Assembly (NCBI GenBank): GCA_903858075.1
Contig: CAIOHI010000220.1
Coordinates: 1-31,638, forward strand
Reading direction: 5' to 3'
From: an uncultured Actinomycetes bacterium
GTDB taxonomy: Bacteria; Actinomycetota; Acidimicrobiia; Acidimicrobiales; Ilumatobacteraceae
DNA: 31,638 bases
How positions within the stretch are numbered: position 1 is the stretch's first letter; the number at the start of each line of letters is the position of its first letter. The position numbers and the translations under genes are program-made. A model generated the notes under the pieces. It made no database searches and was not told the DNA's origin. It saw nothing but the letters and a program-made list of their open reading frames with translations. Shown piece by piece: positions 1-6,984 of the stretch.

Positions 1-921
1 GTGTTGTCTGTGTTGTTGAACAACTGCGGTTGGTGCCCAAAAAGCTTCATTGGGCATACCAATGACTTCTTTAGTTCGAGTGATGTGATCTTCAAGAAAT
101 GGGTTTCCATGTGCGGCATGCTTGCCGGCGAAATCTGGCGATGGAAAGCCGATTCGCGTTGGCAAAATGACAAGAGTTGGTTGACCAACATGTTGTTTAG
201 CCCGCAAGAGGACCTTCTCTAATGCGTCGCAGTCTTGAGAAATATCTTCACACTCAATAACGTTCCATTGGTACGAACGAAAGCGTTCAGCAACATTGTC
301 TGAACAAGTGAGGTCCAATGCACCGTCAATGGTGATTTTGTTGTCGTCAAAAATTGCTACCAAATGATCGAGCTTCAAATGACCCGCCAAAGATGCCGCT
401 TCGTGGCTAATTCCTTCCATTAAGCAACCATCACCCACAATCACATACGTGTGATGGTCAACAAGGTCGCTGCCCAGTTCGGCGCGTAGATGAGATTCGG
501 CAATAGCCATACCAACTGCGTTCGCAAAACCCTGGCCAAGCGGACCGGTAGTGACTTCAACACCAGTTGTATGACCAACCTCTGGGTGTCCAGGAGTTAA
601 AGAACCCAACTGTCGAAAGTCTTTGATGTCTCCAATTTCCAGGCCATAACCATTGAGGAACAGGTTGGCGTACTGCAAAATGGAAGCGTGACCATTGGAC
701 AAAATGAATCGGTCACGGTTTAACCACAGTGGGTCGGCTGGGTTGTGGTTCATCACCCGTGAATACAAGACATGGGCGAGAGGAGCAAGGGTCATCGCCG
801 TACCTTGATGGCCACTTTTCGCATAAAACGGTGCGTCCATAGCGAAACCTTGAATAATGGCAATTGCGTTCGCATCGAAAGATGCTGGGTCGAGTGACCC
901 GATTGAAGGTGCTGTTGTCAC
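1..921 (-). CDS. tkt: Transketolase, N-terminal part (truncated by window edge)
   Basis: Thiamine-diphosphate enzyme of the non-oxidative pentose phosphate pathway, which moves two-carbon ketol units between sugar phosphates. I translated the reverse strand from GTG at 921: 307 codons stay open to base 1, so the C-terminal half lies outside the window. Visible family marks are SGHQGTAMTLAPLAH (residues 36-50), LSNGHAS (74-80), PGHPE (110-114) and TGPLGQG (125-131), followed by the cofactor-binding motif GDG (163-165) ending in DDN (192-194). The start is supported by TAGTCT placed exactly 6 bases before the GTG, which looks like a leaderless promoter overlapping the stop codon of the gene upstream. 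Only 9 bases separate the two genes, so read-through is also possible. The family assignment is secure; the choice of GTG is likely. Confidence 0.93.
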   Translation of the reverse strand, partial: MTTAPSIGSLDPASFDANAIAIIQGFAMDAPFYAKSGHQGTAMTLAPLAHVLYSRVMNHNPADPLWLNRDRFILSNGHASILQYANLFLNGYGLEIGDIKDFRQLGSLTPGHPEVGHTTGVEVTTGPLGQGFANAVGMAIAESHLRAELGSDLVDHHTYVIVGDGCLMEGISHEAASLAGHLKLDHLVAIFDDNKITIDGALDLTCSDNVAERFRSYQWNVIECEDISQDCDALEKVLLRAKQHVGQPTLVILPTRIGFPSPDFAGKHAAHGNPFLEDHITRTKEVIGMPNEAFWAPTAVVQQHRQH

Positions 922-927
922 AACGAA

Positions 928-933
928 AGACTA
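928..933 (-). promoter_or_regulatory. -10 element before transketolase GTG
   Basis: TAGTCT on the minus strand is followed by TTCGTT and then GTG 921. It overlaps the TAG stop of the upstream gene. The spacing fits a transcript that begins at or next to the start codon. Confidence 0.45.
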
Positions 934-1332
934 ATCGGCGACAGGGGGGAGAAGGGTTAACGGCACGATGTTCCACGCGTCTTGGTTCAGACGGCAATGG
1001 GCGAAAATTTGACAATATTCGGTGAATTCCAGTTCGGCGCGCACAAGACGATATGTGAACTTCCCCGGATCAACACGAAATGGACTGACGTTGCGTGCAA
1101 TTTGCTCGCTGTCTTGGGAAATTCCTTTACGGAAAACAACCTCAAAAATACCCTCGCCTTTTTCGTTGGGTTCACAAAAGATGAGCGCAACAAAGTGGGG
1201 CGTGAGCGTAAGTGGCAGTTCGCCCTGCGCAACAGTGGAGAAGAAGGCTCCTGTTATATCGATGCGAGTGGCTGGACCCGCAACCTGGCGAGTTTCAAAA
1301 TTATCCATGAAGAGGCTAGAAACGAGATGCAT
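931..1332 (-). CDS. Conserved small protein, possibly DUF6941-like
   Basis: A 133-residue protein of unknown function immediately upstream of transketolase on the same strand. The plan resembles the DUF6941 type seen in Actinobacteria: an early polar strand with a GPATRIDITGAFFS segment, then ALIFCEPNEKGEG and further beta-rich sequence. That match is from memory and weak. No signal peptide, membrane segment or catalytic motif is visible. Starts at TTG 1350, ATG 1332 and ATG 1308 are possible. I chose ATG 1332 because TAGATT ends 7 bases before it, matching the leaderless pattern of many genes here. The gene is divergent from the acyl-CoA synthetase at 1402, so the interval 1333-1401 must hold both promoters. 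Confidence 0.62.
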   Translation of the reverse strand: MHLVSSLFMDNFETRQVAGPATRIDITGAFFSTVAQGELPLTLTPHFVALIFCEPNEKGEGIFEVVFRKGISQDSEQIARNVSPFRVDPGKFTYRLVRAELEFTEYCQIFAHCRLNQDAWNIVPLTLLPPVAD

Positions 1333-1339
1333 TGGAGGA

Positions 1340-1345
1340 AATCTA
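1340..1345 (-). promoter_or_regulatory. -10 element of the 931-1332 gene
   Basis: TAGATT on the minus strand ends 7 bases before ATG 1332. It resembles the -10 boxes found 6 bases before other start codons here. No convincing -35 box was seen. Confidence 0.4.
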
Positions 1346-1389
1346 CTCAAGGCGCACTCTGGGAGCCCAGTTGATTGTGGCTAAAGAAC

Positions 1390-1395
1390 TAATCT
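1390..1395 (+). promoter_or_regulatory. -10 element, leaderless start of acyl-CoA synthetase
   Basis: TAATCT is followed by TTCGCC and then ATG 1402. There is no Shine-Dalgarno sequence before this ATG, which supports leaderless initiation. Confidence 0.55.
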
Positions 1396-1401
1396 TTCGC
1401 C

Positions 1402-3552
1402 ATGAGCACTTTGTCAGAATTCGCCAGTAAAGAAATCCTCGCGCGGCACGGTCTCCCTATTTTGCAAGAAAGAGTCGTTACCAACAGTTCCGAGGTCAAC
1501 GGAGTACTGGCTCAAATGAGCCTGCCCGTGGTTGCAAAGCTGTGTGGCCCTTCAATTGCCCATAAAACCGAGCGTGGTCTCGTCAAATTAAATCTCCAAA
1601 CAAATGACGATGTGGTGAAGGCCGTCAATGACCTTCTTGCTGCGGCTGTGCCTGACGATGGGGAAGTGGAAGTGCTGATTGCACCTATGGTCAAGAGCAG
1701 CCGAGAATTCATTGCTGGCGTGGTACGTGATGCTCAATTCGGCGCCAATGTCATGCTTGGAGTCGGTGGTGTGCTGGCGGAAGCCATCGCAGACGTTGTA
1801 TTCCGACCAGTTCCTTTGAGCACACACGATGCCCACGAAATGGTCACTGAACTGCGATCACAAAAGTTGTTAGGCGAATTTCGCGGTGAGCCTGCGGTCT
1901 CTATTGATGCACTGGTAAGAGTCTTATTGGCGCTATCAAATGTCAGCGTGGAACGCTCCGATATTGCGTCAATCGATCTGAACCCTTTGCTTGTGACCAG
2001 TACAGGCGAAGTAGTAGCTGTAGATGCTCTTGTAGAAATTGAAGATGCATTCACCACCACAACGAATCAAGCCTTAGCATCGTCTGTATTAGATGACGAG
2101 CATTTCCGTGCCCTTTTTGAACCAAAGGGCGTTGTGGTAACTGGAGCCTCTAGTCATCCAGGGAAATTTGGTTTTGTTTCGGTTCACAACATTTTGGCAA
2201 GTGGCTATAGCGGTGCGGTTTTTGGTACCAATCTTTCCCAAGAAGAGGTACTAGGTATAAAAACGGTGGCAAGTTTGGACGACATTCCAAAAGATGCTGC
2301 AGATCTTGTTTTCGTGTGTACACCAAGTAGCGCCAACCCAGAAATTCTTAGGGCATGTGCACGGCGTGGAATTAAAGCGGCCTTTCTTACTTCTGCTGGT
2401 TACGGCGAAGCAGGAGAGGAAGGAATTCGCTTAGAAAAAGAACTCATTGCACTAGCTAATGAACTGGGAATTTTGCTCGCGGGTCCAAATGGCCAAGGGG
2501 TAGTAAGTACTCCATCTCAATTATGTGCGCAGATCGTTGCTCCGTATCCCCCACGAGGCCGCATTGGCGTCGCCAGTCAAAGTGGAAACTTTGTTTCCAG
2601 CTTCCTGAACTACTCGCGTCAAAGTGGGGTAGGTGTTAGCCGCGCTGTCTCTGCGGGAAACGCTGCTTGTGTGTCGGTTGCTGATTATCTGAAATGGTAT
2701 TCGACCGACGAGGAAACTTCTGTCGGGCTTGCATATTTAGAGGGCATCTTCGATGGAAAACACTTAATGGATCAGCTTCAGCAGGTCACAATGAAAATGC
2801 CATTGGTCGTCATGAAAGGTGGAGCAACCGAAGCGGGGGCAAAAGCTGCTGCTAGCCATACCGGTGCTCTTGCCGCTAACGACAAGGTGTTCGATGGGGC
2901 GTGTCGACAAAGTGGAATTAGCAGAGCAAAGAACGTTGAAGAGGCATTCGATACTGCAGCAGGTTTTGCTACGCAGCCGTTGCCCAAAGGTGGACGTACG
3001 GTTATTTTGACCACGGCAGGTGGATGGGGCGTTGTCACTTCCGACGCTTTGATGTCAACACAAGAACTGACATTGGTAGATCTACCCGATGACCTGAAGG
3101 CAGCTATCGATGAAAAGCTTCCACCGCGTTGGAGCAAGAGCAACCCAGTCGATTGCGCAGGTGGAGAAACTCGCGACACCATTCCGGAAGTGATGGGGCT
3201 TATTGCTCGTCATAAAGATGTCGATGCCGTCATTTATCTCGGTATTGGCATTCAATCGAACCAAGCCCGACTGATGCATGAAGGCAAGTTTTACCCCGAC
3301 CATGGTCTTGAGCGCATTGTTGCTTACCACGAACGCCAAGATGCTCGCTTCGCCGAAGCGGCAGATGAACTTATCAAAGAAACCGGTAAGCCAATTCTCA
3401 TCGCTAGTGAATTAGCTATAGGAGACCCAGAGAACGCTGGTCCACGCACGGTACGTGAGACTGGTCGGTATTGCTTTCCAAGTGGCCACAGAGCAGTAGC
3501 TGCCCTAGCTCATATGGTGCGCTACTCGAAATACCTTTCTGTTCATCAATGA
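1402..3552 (+). CDS. NDP-forming acyl-CoA synthetase (acetate-CoA ligase family), single-chain
   Basis: A 716-residue enzyme of the acyl-CoA synthetase (NDP-forming) superfamily, which interconverts acyl-CoA plus ADP/Pi and free acid plus ATP through phospho-histidine intermediates. The beta-type ATP-grasp domain comes first (about residues 1-220) with SIAHKTERG, where His54 fits the second, mobile phosphohistidine site. The alpha-type part follows: a CoA-binding Rossmann domain (about 235-335, with VVVTGASSHPGKFGF) and a succinyl-CoA-ligase-like region. ASHTGALA at His486 fits the first phosphohistidine. Both catalytic histidines are therefore present and the chain is full length. The acyl substrate cannot be read from sequence; acetate, propionate and branched or aromatic acids are all possible. 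The stop overlaps the start of the next gene (ATGA), suggesting translational coupling to a cell-wall enzyme with no obvious metabolic link. Confidence 0.88.
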   Translation: MSTLSEFASKEILARHGLPILQERVVTNSSEVNGVLAQMSLPVVAKLCGPSIAHKTERGLVKLNLQTNDDVVKAVNDLLAAAVPDDGEVEVLIAPMVKSSREFIAGVVRDAQFGANVMLGVGGVLAEAIADVVFRPVPLSTHDAHEMVTELRSQKLLGEFRGEPAVSIDALVRVLLALSNVSVERSDIASIDLNPLLVTSTGEVVAVDALVEIEDAFTTTTNQALASSVLDDEHFRALFEPKGVVVTGASSHPGKFGFVSVHNILASGYSGAVFGTNLSQEEVLGIKTVASLDDIPKDAADLVFVCTPSSANPEILRACARRGIKAAFLTSAGYGEAGEEGIRLEKELIALANELGILLAGPNGQGVVSTPSQLCAQIVAPYPPRGRIGVASQSGNFVSSFLNYSRQSGVGVSRAVSAGNAACVSVADYLKWYSTDEETSVGLAYLEGIFDGKHLMDQLQQVTMKMPLVVMKGGATEAGAKAAASHTGALAANDKVFDGACRQSGISRAKNVEEAFDTAAGFATQPLPKGGRTVILTTAGGWGVVTSDALMSTQELTLVDLPDDLKAAIDEKLPPRWSKSNPVDCAGGETRDTIPEVMGLIARHKDVDAVIYLGIGIQSNQARLMHEGKFYPDHGLERIVAYHERQDARFAEAADELIKETGKPILIASELAIGDPENAGPRTVRETGRYCFPSGHRAVAALAHMVRYSKYLSVHQ

Positions 3553-4973
3553 CCTCTACACCGCGCCCAAGCACACAACGCCGTACACGCCGGCCTGGGC
3601 TTGTACTCGGAGTCGTTGGTGTTCTCGGAGCACTGCCGTTAATCACCTTGTGGCTAGGTGGTAACTCTCTCGCTCAGAGAACTGCTGGTAGTGACGTTGT
3701 AAGTATTGAAAGTTTGACAACACCAATACTTTCGTCACGCAGAACTGCACAGAACATAGTTAATGAAATATCACGCGAAGCACTAGCAAATGATCTCTCA
3801 AGCGTTGCTCAAAAAATGCCGAGTAAGGCATGCTTAGAAGTGGCGCGAGGAAGTGGCGCTATCTACGAGAAACGTTCCGATTTATTACTCATACCCGGTA
3901 GCAATCAAAAAATAGTAACTGCTGCGGCAGCGGCAACTTTGCTTCCCCAATCAACTGTTTTCACCACACGCGTATTCGGCAATGTTGATGGCTCAAAGAT
4001 CACCGGGAACATCACGCTTGTTGGCGGTGGCGACCCGTTGCTCACAACGAGCGACTACGCGCAAATGGAGAAGTTTCCTACCTTGAAGCGCACTTCGCTT
4101 GAAGCACTTGCACAACGCGTATTCGATGCAGGTATTCGCACCGTGCAAGGTTCTGTAGTTGGCAACGATGATGCGCTTTCTCAAAATCGTTACGTGACTT
4201 CGTGGGGAAGTGGTGTTCGGGGAGTAGAGGGTGGTCCACTTGGCGCACTCATGGTGAATGATGGTGTTGTTGTTTCGAACCCCATCAAACCCGACGACCC
4301 CAGCCTTGCTGCGGCAACTGAATTTACGAGGGTTCTGCGAAAAATTGGCGTAGCAGTATCTGGTGAAGCATCTTCAAAAGGAACAAAGCGAGAAGGCGAC
4401 TCTGAAATTGCCAACATTGCCTCTGCACCACTGGTTGATGTCATTGCTGAAATGCTGACCAATAGCGATAACAACACTGCAGAAATACTGTTACGACACA
4501 TTGGCTTCGCTCATAACGGCAAAGGAACCACAGAATCTGGTCTTGAAGCAACAAGTCAACTCTTAAGCAGTTGGGGTTTTACAAATTATGTTCTCAAAGA
4601 CGGCTCTGGGTTGTCACGCGATAATCGCCTGACATGTTCCTTACTTGTGTCACTGCTGTCTCGTCCCGAGCTATCTGCCGTATTTGACCACGGTCTCGCC
4701 ACTGCCGGAGCAACAGGGACTCTTTCAGACACTTTCAGCAAGTCTCCTGTAGCCGGTAAATTACGGGCAAAAACGGGCACCTTGCTGAACGTGAAGTCTC
4801 TGAGTGGTTATCTGCCCCAAAAAGACGCAAGTCCTCTCTATTTTGCCTTCATTCTTAATGGCACGGCCATTGCAGACCAAGGGAACTATCGACCGCTATG
4901 GGAGGCATTAGGCCTCAGTTTGTCTCGGTATCCAGCGCGTAGTTTGACTGCGGCTTTTGGGGTCCTGCCGTAG
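3549..4973 (+). CDS. dacB: D-alanyl-D-alanine carboxypeptidase/endopeptidase, PBP4 type
   Basis: A peptidase S13 protein of 474 residues that trims or cleaves peptidoglycan peptides outside the membrane. A basic N-terminus with several arginines is followed by a hydrophobic segment (about residues 17-40), which acts as a signal peptide or anchor. All three penicillin-binding motifs are present: SNQK with Ser118 and Lys121, SDN at 306-308, and KTG at 408-410. The long insert between the first and second motifs is normal for PBP4. An in-frame start exists further upstream at 3471, but ATG 3549 is preferred because it overlaps the previous stop as ATGA and puts the basic-hydrophobic signal at the very start. 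Family assignment is firm; the balance of carboxypeptidase and endopeptidase activity is not visible. Confidence 0.9.
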   Translation: MTSTPRPSTQRRTRRPGLVLGVVGVLGALPLITLWLGGNSLAQRTAGSDVVSIESLTTPILSSRRTAQNIVNEISREALANDLSSVAQKMPSKACLEVARGSGAIYEKRSDLLLIPGSNQKIVTAAAAATLLPQSTVFTTRVFGNVDGSKITGNITLVGGGDPLLTTSDYAQMEKFPTLKRTSLEALAQRVFDAGIRTVQGSVVGNDDALSQNRYVTSWGSGVRGVEGGPLGALMVNDGVVVSNPIKPDDPSLAAATEFTRVLRKIGVAVSGEASSKGTKREGDSEIANIASAPLVDVIAEMLTNSDNNTAEILLRHIGFAHNGKGTTESGLEATSQLLSSWGFTNYVLKDGSGLSRDNRLTCSLLVSLLSRPELSAVFDHGLATAGATGTLSDTFSKSPVAGKLRAKTGTLLNVKSLSGYLPQKDASPLYFAFILNGTAIADQGNYRPLWEALGLSLSRYPARSLTAAFGVLP

Positions 4974-5016
4974 CGTTTTGGAGTAATTTACAGAGTTCGC
5001 TGCTACAAATGGACTT

Positions 5017-5316
5017 ATGGGTTTTTCTCCCTCTCCACATGAAGATGTCCTAGATCTTGTTGTCTCGTACGCCAAACAAGAAACCATCGAACCATTGCGC
5101 GGCGCGATGCGCTGGATTCTGTGGGGTCTCGCGTCAATGGCGTTCATCTGTACCGGACTCGTCTTCCTTGTATTAGGTGTCGTGCGTGTATCACAAGACG
5201 TTTTGGGGGAGTCATTCCAACATTCATGGTCATTTGTTTCATACTTTGTTGGTGTCTTGGCATGCGGAGTAGTTGTGGCCTTTGCATTGACAAGCATTAA
5301 GAAGGATTCTTTATGA
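5017..5316 (+). CDS. Small two-TM membrane protein, holin-like family
   Basis: A 99-residue protein with a soluble head containing YAKQETIEPLRGAMRW (about residues 18-33) and two hydrophobic helices (about 34-57 and 70-92), ending in a lysine-rich tail. The YAKQET(I/V/L)xPL pattern followed by two helices resembles the small phage-holin-family proteins that Actinobacteria carry as housekeeping genes. There is no lysin or phage gene nearby, so a prophage role is unlikely. TACAAAT followed by six bases and ATG 5017 could be a leaderless promoter. The stop overlaps the next start (ATGA). It is the first of a three-gene cassette of small proteins. Function unknown. Confidence 0.75.
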   Translation: MGFSPSPHEDVLDLVVSYAKQETIEPLRGAMRWILWGLASMAFICTGLVFLVLGVVRVSQDVLGESFQHSWSFVSYFVGVLACGVVVAFALTSIKKDSL

Positions 5317-5522
5317 CCGCGAATGAACGCATATCCCGAGAAGACTTGGAAAAACGTTTTGCACATCTGCAAGAAGATTTCCAAGGGAAATTAGAAAACA
5401 AGAAACAAACGGTGCTTACTGTGGCAGCGGCTGCAAGCGTTGCGCTCATGTTGTGCAGTTATCTCTTCGGACGACGACGCGGCACGCGTAGATCCACTCG
5501 GGTTCAATTCCGACAAAAATGA
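5313..5522 (+). CDS. Small single-TM protein
   Basis: A 69-residue protein. A charged helical N-terminus (ISREDLEKRFAHLQEDF) leads to one hydrophobic segment (about residues 35-52) followed by a strongly basic tail with FGRRRGTRRSTR. This looks like an inner-membrane protein with a positive cytoplasmic end. I do not recognise an enzymatic family. The architecture matches, from memory, a small protein that often sits beside the holin-like gene in Actinobacteria. It overlaps both neighbours by ATGA, so it should be translationally coupled. Confidence 0.7.
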   Translation: MTANERISREDLEKRFAHLQEDFQGKLENKKQTVLTVAAAASVALMLCSYLFGRRRGTRRSTRVQFRQK

Positions 5523-5737
5523 GCAAACCCAAAAAATCCACTTTGGCTTCTTTGGCCTTATACATTCTTGTCGGACGAATACCTTTCGGCAAAAGGATGT
5601 TGACATCAGCCATCGCGCGTTCGCGAAAGGTAAGTGGTGTTTACTTGATATTTCGAATCGTGCGCCGGTTAGTGCGCTCCAAGGGTCAAACTGAAGTCAC
5701 CGTCATCACAAAAGAAGCAGTCATAGAGACTCATTAA
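5519..5737 (+). CDS. Small basic protein of the same cassette
   Basis: A 72-residue, lysine/arginine-rich protein with short hydrophobic stretches (LASLALYILVGRIPF and VSGVYLIFRIVRRLV) and a beta-like C-terminus (TEVTVITKEAV). It may associate with the membrane. Its start overlaps the previous stop (ATGA), and the chain of overlaps is the main evidence that this short frame is real. No known family recognised with certainty. It is the last gene of the cassette and is followed by a 49-base gap before the trmI promoter. Confidence 0.62.
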   Translation: MSKPKKSTLASLALYILVGRIPFGKRMLTSAIARSRKVSGVYLIFRIVRRLVRSKGQTEVTVITKEAVIETH

Positions 5738-5774
5738 TACGTCTCAACTGTGATGAAGTTCCATCTCGTTCAGT

Positions 5775-5780
5775 CATACT
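5775..5780 (+). promoter_or_regulatory. -10 element, leaderless trmI
   Basis: CATACT is followed by AAAGGC and then ATG 5787. The T-to-C first base is a one-base deviation from TAnnnT. No Shine-Dalgarno sequence at a useful distance. Confidence 0.42.
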
Positions 5781-5786
5781 AAAGGC

Positions 5787-6566
5787 ATGGATTCTCAGGG
5801 TTTTGCGCTAGGCGACAAGGTGATGTTGGTAGATCGCAAAAAAAGGCGCTACCTCATTGACCTCATCAGCACCGGAGAGTTTCATAGTCATGCCGGATTC
5901 GTGCCGCATATCGACATCGTTGGATGCTTAGATGGCGCTGAAGTGGTCTCAACCAAAGGAGCGCGATATCTCGTCTTGCGCCCAACACTTGAAGATTTTG
6001 TTGTTGAGATGCCTCGCGGTGCTCAAGTTATTTACCCCAAAGACCTAGCAACAATTTTGATGATTGCCGACATACGACCTGGGGTAAAGGTCTTGGAGTC
6101 TGGCGTCGGTTCCGGTGCGCTTTCTATGGCAATGCTGCGGGCCGGGGCCATCATTACTGGCTACGAACTGCGTGAAGATTTTGCGAATCGTGCAATTGCA
6201 AACGTCCGAGGCTTTTTAGGTGAGCAAGCTCTGAAGAACTACCACGTGGAACTTCGCAATTGCTACGACGGAATTGATGCAACCGATCTCGACCGAGTTG
6301 TTTTAGATTTGCCAGAACCTTGGCTTGTGGTTCCGCATGCAGTACAAAAAATGAAGCGCGGTGGCATTTTGGTCGCATACACGCCAAGCATCACCCAAGC
6401 AGTACAAGTACGCGAAACTTTCGACGAGCGCTGGACGAGCGAAAGAACCCTAGAAGTTTTACATCGCACATGGCATATTGAAGGCCAAGCTGTACGCCCA
6501 GACCACAGAATGGTGGCGCATACAGGTTTCCTAACAGTTGCCAGATTTATTGGAGATGTTCAATAA
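5787..6566 (+). CDS. trmI: tRNA (adenine-58-N1)-methyltransferase TrmI
   Basis: A 259-residue SAM-dependent enzyme that makes m1A58 in the T-loop of tRNA. It has an N-terminal beta domain (about residues 1-75, with FVVEMPRGAQVIYPKD just after) and a Rossmann methyltransferase fold. The SAM motif is VLESGVGSGALS at 102-113, and the family's catalytic-site stretch LDLPEPW lies at 173-179. Length is normal for bacterial TrmI (Rv2118c type). It stands upstream of the proteasome genes, as in mycobacteria, which supports the assignment. A leaderless promoter candidate fixes the start. Confidence 0.92.
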   Translation: MDSQGFALGDKVMLVDRKKRRYLIDLISTGEFHSHAGFVPHIDIVGCLDGAEVVSTKGARYLVLRPTLEDFVVEMPRGAQVIYPKDLATILMIADIRPGVKVLESGVGSGALSMAMLRAGAIITGYELREDFANRAIANVRGFLGEQALKNYHVELRNCYDGIDATDLDRVVLDLPEPWLVVPHAVQKMKRGGILVAYTPSITQAVQVRETFDERWTSERTLEVLHRTWHIEGQAVRPDHRMVAHTGFLTVARFIGDVQ

Positions 6567-6571
6567 GCCGA

Positions 6572-6817
6572 TTATGGCTCAATGAAGATGCATTCGCCGG
6601 GGCATTCCTCGGCTGATTCCACAACGGCGTCAATTTGGCTATCGGGGAAGTTTGCGAGACCGTCGGCACCCTGCGCGTTGCCTTTAGCGGTTGCAAAAAC
6701 TTTGGCACCCTCTCTGACGTAGGCCAAGCCATCATCAAGCAAAGTGAACACGTCAGGGGCAATCTCTTCACAAAGACCATCACCTGTGCACAAATCCTGA
6801 TCGATCCAGACCTTCAT
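6572..6817 (-). CDS. Small [3Fe-4S]-type ferredoxin
   Basis: An 81-residue electron carrier. The cluster motif starts with Cys10, has Asp13 in the place of the second cysteine, then Cys16 (CTGDGLC), and ends with a late Cys-Pro (EECPGEC). This is the single-cluster 3Fe-4S pattern of actinobacterial ferredoxins that serve P450 and other oxidoreductases. The ORF extends upstream to 6895, but ATG 6817 is preferred because the protein then starts MKVWIDQDLC as in the family and a GGGAG lies just upstream. It lies inside the proteasome locus on the opposite strand, convergent with trmI (6-base gap) and divergent from mpa. Its redox partner is not in the window with certainty. Confidence 0.9.
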   Translation of the reverse strand: MKVWIDQDLCTGDGLCEEIAPDVFTLLDDGLAYVREGAKVFATAKGNAQGADGLANFPDSQIDAVVESAEECPGECIFIEP

Positions 6818-6950
6818 GTTGGGGGCTCCCTCTGTATAGAACTGCGCTTCAGCAGTTGTACTGACTGGCAAAATGCTACACGGCGGGAGTCCCAAATAGG
6901 AACTTTTCGAGTTGTTTGCCCTCGCTAGTGTTTGCTGCCCAATTTCGGTA

Positions 6951-6956
6951 GATAAT
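6951..6956 (+). promoter_or_regulatory. -10 element for mpa/arc
   Basis: GATAAT in the divergent interval would place the transcript start near 6963, downstream of the in-frame ATG 6955. This argues for the GTG start at 6985, with a leader of about 22 bases. No good -35 box at 16-18 bases. Confidence 0.4.
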
Positions 6957-6984
6957 GAGGGAAACGAGGTCAGGAGCCACTGCA

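Noticed and set aside
982..1384. Plus-strand frames opposite the small gene at 931-1332
   Set aside because: The minus-strand frame has the better composition, a promoter-like box and operon position with transketolase; the plus frames show no family features.
5017..5316. Prophage remnant because of the holin-like protein
   Set aside because: No lysin, integrase, structural or attachment-site genes nearby, and the cassette sits between housekeeping genes.
6955..6984. ATG 6955 as the mpa start
   Set aside because: A -10-like GATAAT overlaps it, and GTG 6985 has a good AGGAG 8 bases upstream.
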